Source: Malaya genurostris
Lineage: Eukaryota > Arthropoda > Insecta > Diptera > Culicidae
Direction: 5' to 3'
Assembly: GCF_030247185.1 (NCBI RefSeq)
Contig: NC_080571.1
Location: 211,850,880-211,914,879, forward strand
DNA length: 64,000 nucleotides
Positions 1 through 9,408 of the stretch are shown piece after piece. The notes beneath the pieces are model-generated. The model made no database searches and was not told where the DNA came from. It saw only the letters and a list, made by a program, of their open reading frames with translations. A program made the position numbers and the translations under genes. How positions within the stretch are numbered: position 1 is the first letter of the stretch; each line of letters opens with the position of its first letter.

Positions 1-860
1 AACCGATTGCGATGGCGCTTGGTTTTTCGGCAGGAATAGTATTGTACTCACGAAGCCGGGCAGTTTCAGCACGGTCTGCTGTCTGTGACTGCTAATTAGG
101 TCATTATGGGAACCTAGGCTAGTAATAAATTATTGTAAAAATGAAGTAATTCGTTGTTTTTCATTACCATCGCCAGGTTAGGTATTGAATATGTTTATTC
201 ACTCTTGAAACGCACTAATAAACTATAAAATTGTTACACATTTTTCGCATATAAATTGTTGTTAATACGTATTTGGCTTACATCAAGACTAGTCATTTGT
301 TACAAAATAAAATGGTGAAGATATTTAAATGCATAATCATCAATCGTGGTTGAATCTTATTGAATTTGTTCTGAACTACCACTGCAACAAATACACTATT
401 TCAAAATTGAATTTTCATTTTTACAATCATAGAACAAAGAAGCAAAACTGTGGGTTAGGCATAAAAGAAGTATTTATTTATCTCACGTTTCAACAAACAG
501 TTTCGAACATTTGGAACTTTTAGCGTCAGAATAAGTTGCACAATAGCACGGTTTATTTGGTTTTATCTTTCTCATTTATTTATATTCATTGCATTTGTCA
601 GATGAATCGTATGTATATTGTAATTCATTGTAGTTATATGGAAACTTAGTTTCTCTATTAAAACTTAGTTTCTCTATTAAAAATGTAGGTAAAGTCTTAA
701 TCAGCGTTACCGTCATGAAATTTATAAGAATATCTTATAAAATTTATTTGGAAACTCAATCAAACCTTAAAATTTAATATGCTATATTCTTTGGATGTGT
801 CATATAGATCGTACGCAGATGATATTTGATAAAAGAAGTATGAAATCAGGTCCGATAGGC
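1..860. other. AT-rich sequence with no gene seen
   Basis: I see no recognisable coding sequence, RNA gene or transposon end here. The only local structure is a short perfect tandem duplication at 642-679. Confidence 0.6.
642..679. repeat. Perfect 19-bp tandem duplication
   Basis: The unit AAACTTAGTTTCTCTATTA occurs twice head to tail at 642-660 and 661-679 without a mismatch. It is probably a recent slippage or end-filling duplication. No gene is nearby. Confidence 0.9.
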
Positions 861-1202
861 CCTTGCCTCCGGGGGAAAACAACAATTATAACAAGACACT
901 AAATTGTGCTAGACAACTTGAAAGAGAAAGTGCGCGAGCTTACCATAGTCGGGCAAGATTCGGCAGATATCCTAACGGCGGATCTCGCACATACTTATCT
1001 AGGACTAAAAAAACGAACGCAAGTGCACTTCGAGTACATGTTTGGCTGGACCCATTATTAAACGCCATAGAATAAAATGGATACCCGAAAATGGACTGAA
1101 GTCGTTCTTCGAAGCGGCACTAGTGCCTGGAAGGGAGGCTCAATGGGTCTGAAAGATCATTATGCCGGTTTTCTGGGATTGTCATAGTATGCTTTTGTAG
1201 GA
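861..1202 (+). other. Unrecognised sequence, richer in GC than its flanks
   Basis: Open frames run through 863-1075, and a second frame of about 924-1068 reads through residues such as SADILTADLAHTYLGLKKRT. I do not recognise a family. It sits just upstream of a LINE reverse transcriptase scrap and could be an upstream part of the same dead element, but no motif shows it. Confidence 0.2.
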
Positions 1203-1545
1203 CTACCTCAAGATAGAAAAAGTACAAGCATTAGCGTGCATTAATCCACCTTGTTCACCTGATTTGGAATACTCGTTTTTCGCTCTCCACACTGGACTAT
1301 TCGAAGGTCTTAGACATGTGCGACTGCAATGGCATGACAGTAAACGTTGAGAAATGTAATATAATAACATTCTCTCGGTCACAGTCACAATTTTTATGTA
1401 AATACGTAATAATGACAACTCCAGTGCAAAAGTTTAATGTGTCTGTTAAAAACGCCGGTAAAAGGCGCACCGAAAACAATGTACATAAGCAATCTTCAGT
1501 AACATTTTTTTTATCTGGGGCCCTTCCCGGTTTGAAATCCTGAGT
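1203..1545 (+). pseudogene. LINE reverse transcriptase fragment (thumb-side end of the RT domain)
   Basis: The frame at 1316-1543 reads CDCNGMTVNVEKCNIITFSR. This matches the block that follows the catalytic FADD box in many insect LINE reverse transcriptases (W/C-x-x-N-G-M-x-V-N-x-x-K-C-x-V-I-T-F-S-R). It is followed by TPVQKFNVSVKNAG, where intact elements read roughly TPV-x-x-V-x-S-VKDLG. The upstream frame at about 1225-1320 is degenerate, and the FADD box itself is not visible. The copy is truncated at both ends and is non-functional. The clade cannot be settled from this length; jockey- or CR1-like is most likely. Confidence 0.6.
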
Positions 1546-2014
1546 ACGGGCAAAGACATCATATTAACAAGATATCCAGCTCTTCCGTTTCCCGAACAAA
1601 TGATTGGCTACATCCTTTTTTGCGAGCATGGCGCCCTCAGGCGAGTCCGCATCAAATCGTGTTCATAGAAATAGGGGAGAGAAATGTCAAATTCGTGCGC
1701 GCTAAAATAGCAGCACTGTGCACCCATACAATTGACATGATATGTTGAATGTGATGCCGTGGGATGTCGTTACTGAGCTTAAGATTGATTTTTCTCCATG
1801 CTGACAGGGTCTGGTACGGCCCTGCTTATAATCGTATAACCGTTATGGATTTTGATAAGAATATCATATACAAGTTATGCAAAAAGTCGATGAGATCACC
1901 CGACATATTGTAAATATTCATTACATTTGTCGTGGATCGCATGTAAATTATATGAAAATTTAAAACCTTTATTGGAAATTGTGTATATAAAATCTTCATG
2001 AAGGAAAACTAGAG
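1546..2014. other. Intergenic sequence with no feature seen
   Basis: No coding motif, RNA gene or paired transposon end could be supported here. Confidence 0.5.
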
Positions 2015-2015
2015 A

Positions 2016-2665
2016 TGTTTTTTTTATAACAATATTTATTCAGGCCAATTGTTGGACAATATTATTTTTTATTGTTGGATCTCGTTGTCACCCTCCTTCT
2101 AGGGGGAGAGGAGCTTCCATTTCCTTCTAGCGAAAATCAGAAATCACCTTGGTCGTGGCTTATATCATCCATTGCTACATCGTAGGAGTTGTGAGTGGTT
2201 TCCGTTTCCTTGTTTTCATACGACATACTTTCCCGAACAAACTGATCGCTGGTCTGCGGGGAAGGTCATGCACGCGTACTTCTATGGCATTGTCCACCAT
2301 GTACACAGGGATTTTATATTTATCAATGTCATGATCAACACTGTTCACCCCGTTACTAACCGAAGCAAATGCAATTGCATCTCTTTCACGTTTGAACATA
2401 ATGTACACACAGTTAGACGCCTTGTTCAATTGAATCTCACTTACATCATTAACGTTTAGATGCATTCGTTCCTTAAGCAAGATTTCAATTTCGGTTGCTG
2501 CAGGTCTAACTTTGCAGCGCTTGAAATCAATACAAATTGAATTTGGCCTTGTAGGCCAAGTTTCAGGCTTTGTTAAATCGTATTTGCCCATTTCGTACAC
2601 TCTAGTGTTCACTGCACTGTAAGGAGTGTACCGAAAATAAGCCACAAATTTTTCTTTCAAATTAT
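2016..2665 (-). mobile_element. ORF1-only LINE-derived retroposon, copy 1
   Basis: Read on the minus strand, this is a LINE ORF1 relic followed at once by a short 3' tail: GGGTGACAACGAGATCCAA near 2080-2098, then GGCCTGAATAAA, then an A run (2016-2025 on the plus strand). The same tail follows ORF1 directly in the copy at 9409-9995. No ORF2 lies between ORF1 and the tail in either copy. This suggests a non-autonomous unit that keeps ORF1 and the 3' end but drops the endonuclease and RT, comparable in design to HAL1 elements of mammals or gag-only HeT-A of flies. The 5' end is truncated near 2665. Confidence 0.6.
2175..2660 (-). pseudogene. LINE ORF1 (nucleic-acid-binding, RRM-like) relic
   Basis: The 161-residue frame shares a clear block order with the copies at 4448-4899 and 9411-9883. 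The blocks are ICIDFKRCKVRP, then LLKERMHLNV, CVYIMFKRERDAIAFA, YKIPVYMVDNAIEVRVHDLP. The last part (IPVYM-x-D-x-AIEVRVH-x-LP) is the most conserved. After VHDLP the sequence jumps in a changed frame to the element's C-terminal tail (AMDD...), so the zinc-knuckle portion is deleted. ORF1 proteins of this kind bind the element's RNA. This copy is broken by the deletion and a frameshift. Assignment to a LINE ORF1 is by family pattern; the clade is uncertain. Confidence 0.6.
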
Positions 2666-2756
2666 GATAAAAAACGATATTGTATTCAAACTAAAAATTG
2701 ATCCGTTATTGTACGAAGTTAAACTTGAGTAAAATGAAAACCGAATGAAATTTATG

Positions 2757-3365
2757 TTATTCCTTCAAGAATTTTCGAACTTTTGATCGAACGCTCTTCA
2801 TCAAGTTCCGGACAAGTGTTGCATCGTATTTTTTGGACGCTTGAGAGCAAATTTTTGCGAACTCCTGCATGTTCCCAGCTGCCTTACCAGTCTTCTTGAA
2901 GACCCTCTTCACAATTGCCCAGTAACATTCGATGGGTCGAAGATGAGGGCAATTTGGTGGATAGATATTTTTCTCAACGAAGTTTATACCCCTTTCCGCA
3001 AGCCAAGTGAGAGTGGTTTTGGCATAGTGAGCCGACGCTAAATCCGCCCAAAACAGTGGATGTGCACTATACTTCTTATATAAAGGCAGCAATCTCTCAT
3101 GGAGACACTCAGATCGATAGATTTCTGCATTTATAGTTCTGGTAGTGTAAAAAATGGTTGACTTCAAACCACAGGAACATATTGTTTGCCATACCAGTAT
3201 CTTTTGACCGAATTTCTCCACTTGAATCGACCTGTCCGCATCGCTCACATCCTCCCCAACAACGACAGTAAAGTATTGTGGACCTGGAAGGGTTTTTGAG
3301 TCCTCTTTTACATAAGTCTCATCGTCCATCAAAACGCATGCATCCGGACCCTGCAAAAGAGGTGA
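2757..3365 (-). pseudogene. DD37E Tc1/mariner (ITmD37E-like) transposase, C-terminal two thirds
   Basis: The 199-residue frame has the catalytic triad of an IS630/Tc1/mariner transposase. The first Asp is in LMDDE (residues 11-12), the second Asp is D105 in FWADLASAHYA, and the Glu is E143 in LRPIECYWAIVK. Exactly 37 residues lie between the last two, which defines the DD37E group first described from mosquitoes. The paired helix-turn-helix N-terminus is missing. The frame begins immediately after CTCTTTTGCAG, which looks like a 3' splice site, and no N-terminal part is visible within 500 bases upstream. I found no terminal inverted repeats. The catalytic part is intact, but the gene as a whole is truncated. 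Confidence 0.75.
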
Positions 3366-3731
3366 AGGTTAGGATGTTTTTGGAAAGTCGGGTGAATTGT
3401 GGTATTTGTCGACTTAGTAGTAATTAAAATGGGTAGGTTAGAATCAGTGCTCGGGACTTGCGAAGTCGTTTAGTTGTGGTAGTGAGTTGAATCAAACTTG
3501 GCTTGTCTGCTGTTCGTGTTCATGCCCCCTGATGTGTGAAAATGTACATGGAAGCAGTGCAGACACACGTGCTTCTGTGAATCGTTTAGAAGTAGTGGTG
3601 AAATAAATATATCATGTCTTGCGGCTGATCATGGATGTATCACAATGTGCATGGAATGGCTTACTGGCACAATGTATAGATTCACAATGGTAGAGGAATG
3701 AGCTATTTTTGATAGTGTTGGTAATTTTCTC
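3366..3731. other. Intergenic sequence with no feature seen
   Basis: This lies between the DD37E relic and the RTE tail. No coding motif or paired repeat was found, and no missing transposase N-terminus is visible. Confidence 0.5.
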
Positions 3732-4305
3732 ACGAAATTAAGTATGGCGTCAGGGACACATAAACATAAGGGAGGCGTCTCCATTCAACTCGATTCATGA
3801 CTGTTCGCCGCCAGCCTCGGTAGCTGCGAAGGGTCCGCAAGTCGTCTTCAAATATGATCGATCCATCTTGCCCGCTGCGCGCCTCTTCTTCTTATACCGG
3901 TCGGATCATTATCAAGAATCATTTTAGCCGGGTTGTTCTCCGACATTCTAACCGCCCGATCTTGGCCGTTTGGACGAGGGTTGGTCCTCCCAGCAACTGG
4001 TGCAGTTCGCAACACCTTCCGTTCAAAAACACCTAGTGCGCGTTGATCCTCCGCTAGCATTGTCCAGGACTCGTGCTCGTATAGGATAACCGGTCTAATC
4101 AGGGTTTTGTAGATAAATAACTTCGTACGACGGCGAATTTTGCTCGATCGAAGTGTCCTTCGCTGTCCAAAGTAAGCACGATTTTCTGACAATATGCGTC
4201 TCTGAATTTCTCTGCTGGTGTCATTATCGGCAGTCACCAGTGAGCCCAAGTACACGAACTCGTCGACCATTTCGATTTCATCACCATCAATCAGAACTCG
4301 TAATG
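3732..4305 (-). pseudogene. RTE-clade LINE, C-terminal end of the RT polyprotein
   Basis: The minus frame at 3848-4270 reads VDEFVYLGSLVTADND, then REIQRRILSENRAYFG, RTLRSSKIRRRTKLFIYKTL and ILYEHESWTMLAEDQRAL. These are hallmark blocks of the region after the RT palm in mosquito RTE elements. The frame continues, shifted, into RRRGAQRARWIDHI and then EDDLRTL..., reaching about 3732. A frameshift interrupts it around 3990. The 5' end is cut off by the SINE at 4306-4467. The copy is dead and 5' truncated. Confidence 0.75.
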
Positions 4306-4466
4306 TTTTTTTTTTTTTTGTTTCAATTATAGAGGTTTTAACATCTTAAGGTCATTCGCCTCTTCGGACCAGAAAATCTTTCTGTCCCTATGTGCGGGGT
4401 TGGGAATCGAACCCAGGCGGGCTGCGTGATAGGCATCGACTATCCCATCACGCTATACCCGTCCCC
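4306..4466 (-). mobile_element. tRNA-derived SINE, Feilai-like, copy 1
   Basis: The minus strand starts TTGGGGACGGGTATAGCGTG, contains a box-B-like GGTTCGATTCCC (about 4407-4418) and a box-A-like region upstream, and ends CTCTATAATTGAAAC plus an A run (4306-4316 on the plus strand). The same sequence occurs on the plus strand at 54044-54196. A tRNA-like RNA polymerase III promoter with an A-rich tail is typical of SINEs. The body strongly resembles the Feilai family of Aedes, which I recognise from memory rather than from a search. It lies exactly between a LINE ORF1 relic and an RTE relic; no clear target duplication was found. Confidence 0.75.
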
Positions 4467-4467
4467 A

Positions 4468-4911
4468 ACTTACGCCATTTAGAATACCACTTTTCTTTTT
4501 CGATAGAGAGAATCTCTCCGTATTGGGACATGGTTTTGCGAATATCAGGATCGATGACGCTTGAGGGAAGATTATGCACACGCACTTCTATAGCACTATC
4601 TTCCATATATACTGGAATGTTGTACTTGATATTTTCATGCTCCACATAGTGCACATTATTATTGTCTTTAGCGAATTGAATTGCATCCAACTCTTTATAG
4701 AACTGGATATAAACAACATTATTGGTCTTATTGCATTGAAGTAAATGCATACGTTTAATGTCAAGATGCATTTGCTCCTTAAGCAAACCTTCAAGTTCTC
4801 GTATCGAATTTTGCACTGTCGAATTTTGCACTGCCTGAAGTCAACAATAATTGTATTCTTTCGTACCGGCGGTAGCTTTTGTTCGTTTGGTTCACTCATT
4901 TCGAGATCGTT
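4468..4911 (-). pseudogene. LINE ORF1 relic, copy 2
   Basis: Two overlapping minus frames (4588-4899 and 4448-4831) together give the same protein as the copy at 2175-2660. The order is an N-terminal MSEPNEQKLPP, NTIIVDFRQCKIR, then in the other frame IRELEGLLKEQMHLD, VVYIQFYKELDAIQFA, YNIPVYMEDSAIEVRVHNLP and YGEILSIEKEKW. A 15-base tandem duplication at about 4804-4833 (CGAATTTTGCACTGT then CGAATTTTGCACTGC) repeats QCKIR, and a frameshift follows. The reading stops at about 4470, where the SINE sits. This copy keeps the true start region, so it extends further 5' than copy 1. Confidence 0.6.
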
Positions 4912-5106
4912 CTATTGTTTACTACACAATACTGTACTTGGTTTCTTCTGTCCCGAACGTAAGCGGTTTTGGTTTATCGACTGACTTGGATGAGATGTGA
5001 AACCGAACTGATGGTTGGGAATTGTAATTCCGAAACAACCAACTAAAAATTGATATCCTTCTGTACTATTCTTCCCTTCTTCACCAAGCAATTTCCCCCC
5101 GCGCAA

Positions 5107-5735
5107 ATTCCGTCTCAGACCTCCCCTGTCTCAAAATAATACTACAAAATTATCCCCACTTTCCTTTCCAGATCCGCCAACACCCATCCACCAATCTTAT
5201 TCACAGTTTTTATGTAATGCGTACAGACAGACCAAAGGTAGAAACAACAAATCCTGGATCCAACTGGCTTCAGATATGAAAAACATTGATACCCGAGAGC
5301 TGCTACCATCTCAGCGCAGTGCACTGTAGATGTGGGTCAACCAAAAAGTTCCACACAGCGACTAATGAACGTAATGCGTCGAACTGACGGCGAGCAATGT
5401 TTGCATTGCACAGGACATATCGAAACCATCGAGCACAAATTCTTCGACTGCTTGAGACTACGGGAAGCTCATAATCTTTTACAGCTACATCTTTCGGCAA
5501 TAGTTGGTAGCCGACACACATTCCAGAGTAGTGAATTGCTACGACCATCATTAGAGTGGATAACACAAACTACGCGGACACATATATTGAAGACTTTGTT
5601 AAGCTACATCAACTTTATTGAAAAATGCAGCGGCGTAGTATATATAAACTCATTACCTTTTAATTTTAGTATCCCGATATAATTCTTTTATCTTTTTTTC
5701 CAATTGAGACATAATAAACATATGAAAAAAAACTA
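5107..5735 (+). mobile_element. 5'-truncated LINE: ORF2 C-terminus, 3' UTR and poly(A)
   Basis: The frame at 5332-5682 contains EQCLHCTGHIETIEHKFFDC, a Cys-x2-Cys...His-x4-Cys cluster typical of the extreme C-terminus of insect LINE ORF2 proteins. It runs to a stop at about 5682. It is followed by AATAAACATATGAAAAAAAA ending near 5733, a polyadenylation signal and A tail. The part from 5107 to 5330 is frame-broken. This is a normal 5'-truncated insertion, non-functional. Confidence 0.6.
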
Positions 5736-5891
5736 ACCTGTCAGCCATCATAGATAGCATTGTAAAGTGAAAATTCTAGGAGAACTGCCTGGAGCAGCTG
5801 ATGAACATCGAGGACACTTCTTTTCTTCAACCACATGCAGTACGATTCGTATTAGCACTAGCATTAGAGATCTGTAAAAAATAAGCAATTA
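5736..5891. other. Short spacer, nothing seen
   Basis: There is no coding motif or repeat end between the LINE tail and the foldback element. Confidence 0.4.
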
Positions 5892-6530
5892 TATTTTAAT
5901 TTGATCAGTATCTAACGGGGAAAATAGTTTTAAAAAATGACATGCGAAAGGAAATATGTAATGAAAACCGTGAAAATGTAACCGCAGATAAGGGACTCGA
6001 ACCCGTAGCTAACTCCTAAGCAAAGAAATTATTCTGCCAGTTAAACTACCCTGCATATGACTATAATTGAATGCTATGGTGGCCAAGTAAAGCGAAAAAT
6101 GCTTAGTTCTTCTAGTCAATTAGGCTAACTCTTCATGTGTTTTCATATTTTTTTTGTTTTGTCATTCCTTTTGTGGAATTTGGCCTTTCTGTTTCAACAG
6201 ACTTCGCAGCCGATTCTTAGTGTACAGAATCATTGCATGGCTAGTACTATGGATCCTACTGACACTAAGAACCCTTCCAGGTTGGGGCTCGAAAATACGA
6301 CAACTGACTTGTAAGACCAGCGTCCTATGCACTGAACCGCCAACCCGGGACATATCCGGTAAATCCGGTGTTTTCATATGCAGGGTAGATTAATTGGAAA
6401 AACGATTTCTCCGGTTAGGAGCTAACTACGGGTTCAAGTCTCTGCGGTTTTCATTACATAATTGCAATCGTATGTCAATTTTTCAATCAGTTTTCCCTGT
6501 TAGATACTGATCAAATTTAAAAACTAGCTA
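5892..6530. mobile_element. Foldback element with tRNA-like arms
   Basis: The left arm (about 5892-6064) and right arm (about 6380-6525) are inverted copies of each other. The outer ends share TTTGATCAGTATCTAAC with one mismatch nearby, and the inner ends share CATATGCAGGGTAG. Each arm contains a tRNA-like block. On the minus strand of the left arm, about 5983-6056, there is a box A (TAGTTTAACTGG) and a box B (GGGTTCGAGTCCC) 30-odd bases apart. On the plus strand of the right arm there is a more decayed version ending GGGTTCAAGTCTC. A SINE has jumped into the loop at 6149-6367. The element may be two tail-to-tail SINE-like units or a MITE that captured a tRNA-like sequence. Confidence 0.6.
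6149..6367 (-). mobile_element. tRNA-derived SINE (second family) with 12-bp target duplication
   Basis: Read on the minus strand, the unit begins with a tRNA-like head (GGCGGTTCAGTGCATAGGAC, then a box-B-like TTTTCGAGCCCC). It passes through a conserved body (AAGAATCGGCTGCGAAGTCT) and ends AAAGGAATGACAAAACAAAA. It is bounded by GTGTTTTCATAT at 6137-6148 and again at 6368-6379, a perfect 12-bp target-site duplication that fixes both ends. The sequence differs from the Feilai-like SINE and matches a tRNA SINE type that I remember as common in mosquitoes. It interrupts the foldback element. Confidence 0.8.
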
Positions 6531-6582
6531 AAAGCGGCTCTACGACTTTACAAGACTAAAAACAAATCGTTGTGCAATTATA

Positions 6583-7507
6583 CAGGGTGATTTTTTAAGA
6601 GCTTGAGAACTTTTTTAAACAATAAAACGCATAAAATTTGCAAAATCTCATCGGTTCTTTATTTTAAACGTTAGATTGGTACATGACATTTACTTTTTGA
6701 AGATAATTTCATTTAAATGTTGACCGCGGCTGCGTCTTAGGTGGTCCATTCGGAAAATCCGCTTTTTTATCGACAAATTTTGTTCAGCGATGAGGCTCAT
6801 TTCTGGTTGAATGGCTACGTAAATAAGCAAAATTGCCGCATTTGGAGTGAAGAGCAACCAGAAGCCGTTCAAGAACTGCCCATGCATCCCGAAAAATGCA
6901 CTGTTTGGTGTGGTTTGTACGCTGGTGGAATCATTGGACCGTATTTTTTCAAAGATGCTGTTGGACGCAACGTTACAGTGAATGGCGATCGCTATCGTTC
7001 GATGCTAACAAACTTTTTGTTGCCAAAAATGGAAGAACTGAACTTGGTTGACATGTGGTTTCAACAAGATGGCGCTACATGCCACACAGCTCGCGATTCT
7101 ATGGCCATTTTGAGGGAAAACTTCGGAGAACAATTCATCTCAAGAAATGGACCGGTAAGTTGGCCACCAAGATCATGCGATTTGACGCCTTTAGACTATT
7201 TTTTGTGGGGCTACGTCAAGTCTAAAGTCTACAGAAATAAGCCAGTAACTATTCCAGCTTTGGAAGACAACATTTCCGAAGAAATTCGGGCTATTCCGGC
7301 CGAAATGCTCGAAAAAGTTGCCCAAAATTGGACTTTCCGAATGGACCACCTATGACGCAGCCGCGGTCAACATTTAAATGAAATTATCTTCAAAAAGTAA
7401 ATGTCATGTACCAGTCTAACGTTTAAAATAAAGAACCGATGAGATTTTGCAAATTTTATGCGTTTTATTGTTTAAAAAAGTTCTCAAGCTCTTAAAAAAT
7501 CACCCTT
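6583..7507 (+). mobile_element. DD41D mariner-like element, internally deleted, copy 1 (925 bp)
   Basis: Terminal inverted repeats of 174 bp (6583-6756 and 7334-7507) are flanked by the TA target duplication at 6581-6582 and 7508-7509. The outer ends are CAGGGTGA and TCACCCTT, so the first base is mismatched. The right repeat includes the 3' end of the transposase gene. The left repeat is an inverted copy of that same end and replaces the gene's N-terminal half. The copy at 51495-52419 has exactly the same length and structure and differs at very few positions. The element cannot encode a whole transposase but could be moved in trans. Confidence 0.9.
6741..7355 (+). pseudogene. DD41D mariner-like transposase, catalytic domain only
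   Basis: The 204-residue frame carries D17 in ILFSDEAHFW, D110 in WFQQDGATCHTA and D152 in LTPLDYFLWGYVK. There are 41 residues between the second and third, so this is the DD41D (rosa-type) group of Tc1/mariner. The N-terminal DNA-binding domain is missing because the coding sequence enters from the left inverted repeat. The frame has no ATG at its head. A TGA at 7353-7355 cuts it short compared with the copy at 51653-52312, which continues for 15 more residues into the right inverted repeat. Confidence 0.85.
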
Positions 7508-7571
7508 TAGTATTATTTGCGATAATATTGACCATGTAAGATAAATTCAATATTCATCAAGCATTACATGG

Positions 7572-7713
7572 AGAGACATCCGTCCTGGCATAGGTAGCAC
7601 TGCATCAGCAACGCTAGGTACGGCGGCTCCGAACGTAAGGAACGACTGGTTCGACGACGAATGTGAACAGTTAGTGGCCGAGAAGAATGCAGCTCTGAAT
7701 TGCGTCGATTTAG
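7572..7713 (+). pseudogene. RTE-clade LINE, linker between endonuclease and RT (part 1)
   Basis: The frame reads RNDWFDDECEQLVAEKNAAL, which matches the region between endonuclease and reverse transcriptase in mosquito RTE elements. It breaks off where a family A repeat begins at about 7716 and resumes at 8259 in the same orientation with EKRQQKDRDREAMEQLFRAN. The two parts are therefore one LINE copy split by a later insertion. Confidence 0.65.
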
Positions 7714-7715
7714 AA

Positions 7716-8258
7716 AACTTTTTACGGTTTGTCGCTCTTTTCAGTGATGGTATAAAATTTTAAACACACTTTACCCTATATTTCCGGATCCGGAAGTCGG
7801 ATCCTGATGAAATTCAGGAATTACGTATGGGACCACAGGACCTTTCATTTGAACCTAAGTTTGTGGAAATCGGTCGCGCCATCTATGAGAAAAGTTAAAA
7901 CACATATTTTCTTTTTTTTGCACATTTTACCCCATAACTCTCGAGCCGGAAGTCGGATCCAAATAATATTCAGGAATTTTGTATGGGACCACAAGACCTT
8001 TCATTTGAATTTAAGTTTGTGAAAATCGGTTCAGCCATCTCCGAGAAAAGTTAGTGCAAAAAAACGTTACAAACACACATACGCACATACACACACACAC
8101 ACATACATACACACACATACACACACATACACACACACAGACATTTTGCGTACTCGACGAACTGAGTCGAATGGTATATGACACTCGGCCCTTCTGGGCC
8201 TCGGTTCAAAAGTCGGGTTTCACAGTGATTGCATAACCTTTCTATATGAGAAAGGCAA
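7716..8258 (+). repeat. Family A dispersed repeat, copy inside an RTE LINE
   Basis: It contains two diverged tandem units of about 137 bp (starting near 7775 and 7915), each with a GGAAGTCGGATCC-like core and a conserved CCTTTCATTTGAA segment. A CA-rich microsatellite follows (8071-8140), then the family's 3' signature: GACGAACTGAGTCGAATGGT and the terminal hairpin CCTTTCTATATGAGAAAGGC. The same signature recurs in many places in this window. The unit is non-coding, and its short open frames are by-products of the repeat. It splits an RTE LINE. Confidence 0.8.
8071..8140. repeat. CA/CATA microsatellite
   Basis: This is a run of CA dinucleotides with interspersed CATA, internal to the family A copy. 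The same microsatellite position is occupied in other family A copies (for example 29578-29622 and 62829-62931), so it belongs to the repeat family. Confidence 0.85.
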
Positions 8259-9408
8259 AAAGCGCCAACAGAAAGACCGAGATCGCGAAGCGATGGAACA
8301 GCTATTCCGTGCTAATGACACAAGGAAGTTCAACGAGAAGTTGAACCGTTCGCGCAGAGGCCATGTGACACAGGCCGATATGTGCAAGGACACCAACGGG
8401 GATCTTCTCACGAACGACTGTGAGGTGATCGAGAGGTGGCGGCAGTATTTCGACTTCGACGAGCACCTCAATGGCGATGTGGCGGAATACGAAAGTGGCG
8501 GTGCGGTAACGAACTTGGGAACGCATGCGGGACCCAGACCTCCAAGAAGTGGAGGAGGTGGTAAGCCGGTTGAAAAATAATAAGGCCGCTGGCGTTGACC
8601 AACTACCAAGCGAGCTACTAAAACACGGTGGTAATGCACTAGTGAAAGCACTGCACTGGGTCGTTACAAAGATCTGGGAGGACGAGATTTTACCGGAGGA
8701 ATGGATGGAAGGAATCGTGTGTCCCATCTACAAAATGTGCGACAAGCTGGATTGGTGCAATTACCGCGCAGCGCGATAACTCTGCTGAACGTCGCCTACA
8801 AGGTACTCTCCCAAATCTTATGCCGTCGACATTCACTGATTGCAAACGAATTCGTGGGACAATATCAGGCCGGATTTATGGGCGAACGCGCTACCACGGA
8901 CCAAGTGTTCGCCATCCGCCAGGTGTTGCAAAAGTGACGCGAATACAATGTGCCCACACATCACTTATTCATCGATTTCGAATCAGCCTACGACACAATC
9001 GATCGAGAACAGCTATGGAAATCATGCACGACTACGGATTCCCGGACAAACTCAAGGCCTACGTCAAGGCTACGATGGATCGAGTGATGTGCGTGGTTCG
9101 AGTATCGGGGATAAACTCCAGTCCCTTCGAAACTCGCTGAGGGCTACGGCAAGGTGATGGCCTTTCGTGTCTGCTATTCAACATAGCTTTGGAGGGTGTG
9201 ATAAGAAGAGCGAGGATAGACACGAGTGGCACGATTTTCAGAAAGTCCGTCCAGCTACTTGGTTCGTTGATGATATTGATATTATAGCACGCAACTTTGA
9301 GAAGATGGAAGAAACGTACATCGGACTAAAAGCTGAGGCCAAGCGGATCGGACTAGACATCAATGTGTCAAAGACAAAGTACATGAAAGACAGGGGCTCG
9401 AGAGAAGA
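8259..9408 (+). pseudogene. RTE-clade LINE reverse transcriptase (part 2), frame-broken
   Basis: Successive frames carry the RT blocks in order: MEQLFRANDTRKFNEKLNRS at 8293; VVSRLKNNKAAGVDQLPSEL and LPEEWMEGIVCPIYK at 8525-8779; KVLSQILCRRHS and FVGQYQAGFMGERATTDQVF up to 8937; FIDFESAYDTIDREQLW near 8970-9020; RVMCVVRVSGINSSPFETR to 9140. It then reads ATWFVDDIDIIARNFEKMEE, holding the catalytic F/V-x-DD box, and GLDINVSKTKYMK at 9280-9390. At least four frame changes and a stop before SREYN (8935) make it dead. It ends abruptly at about 9408 against a LINE ORF1. Confidence 0.8.

Noticed and set aside
8220..8727. Two minus-strand frames of 141-143 residues across the RTE reverse transcriptase.
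   Set aside because: They are shadows of the plus-strand RTE coding sequence, whose RT motifs are clear.
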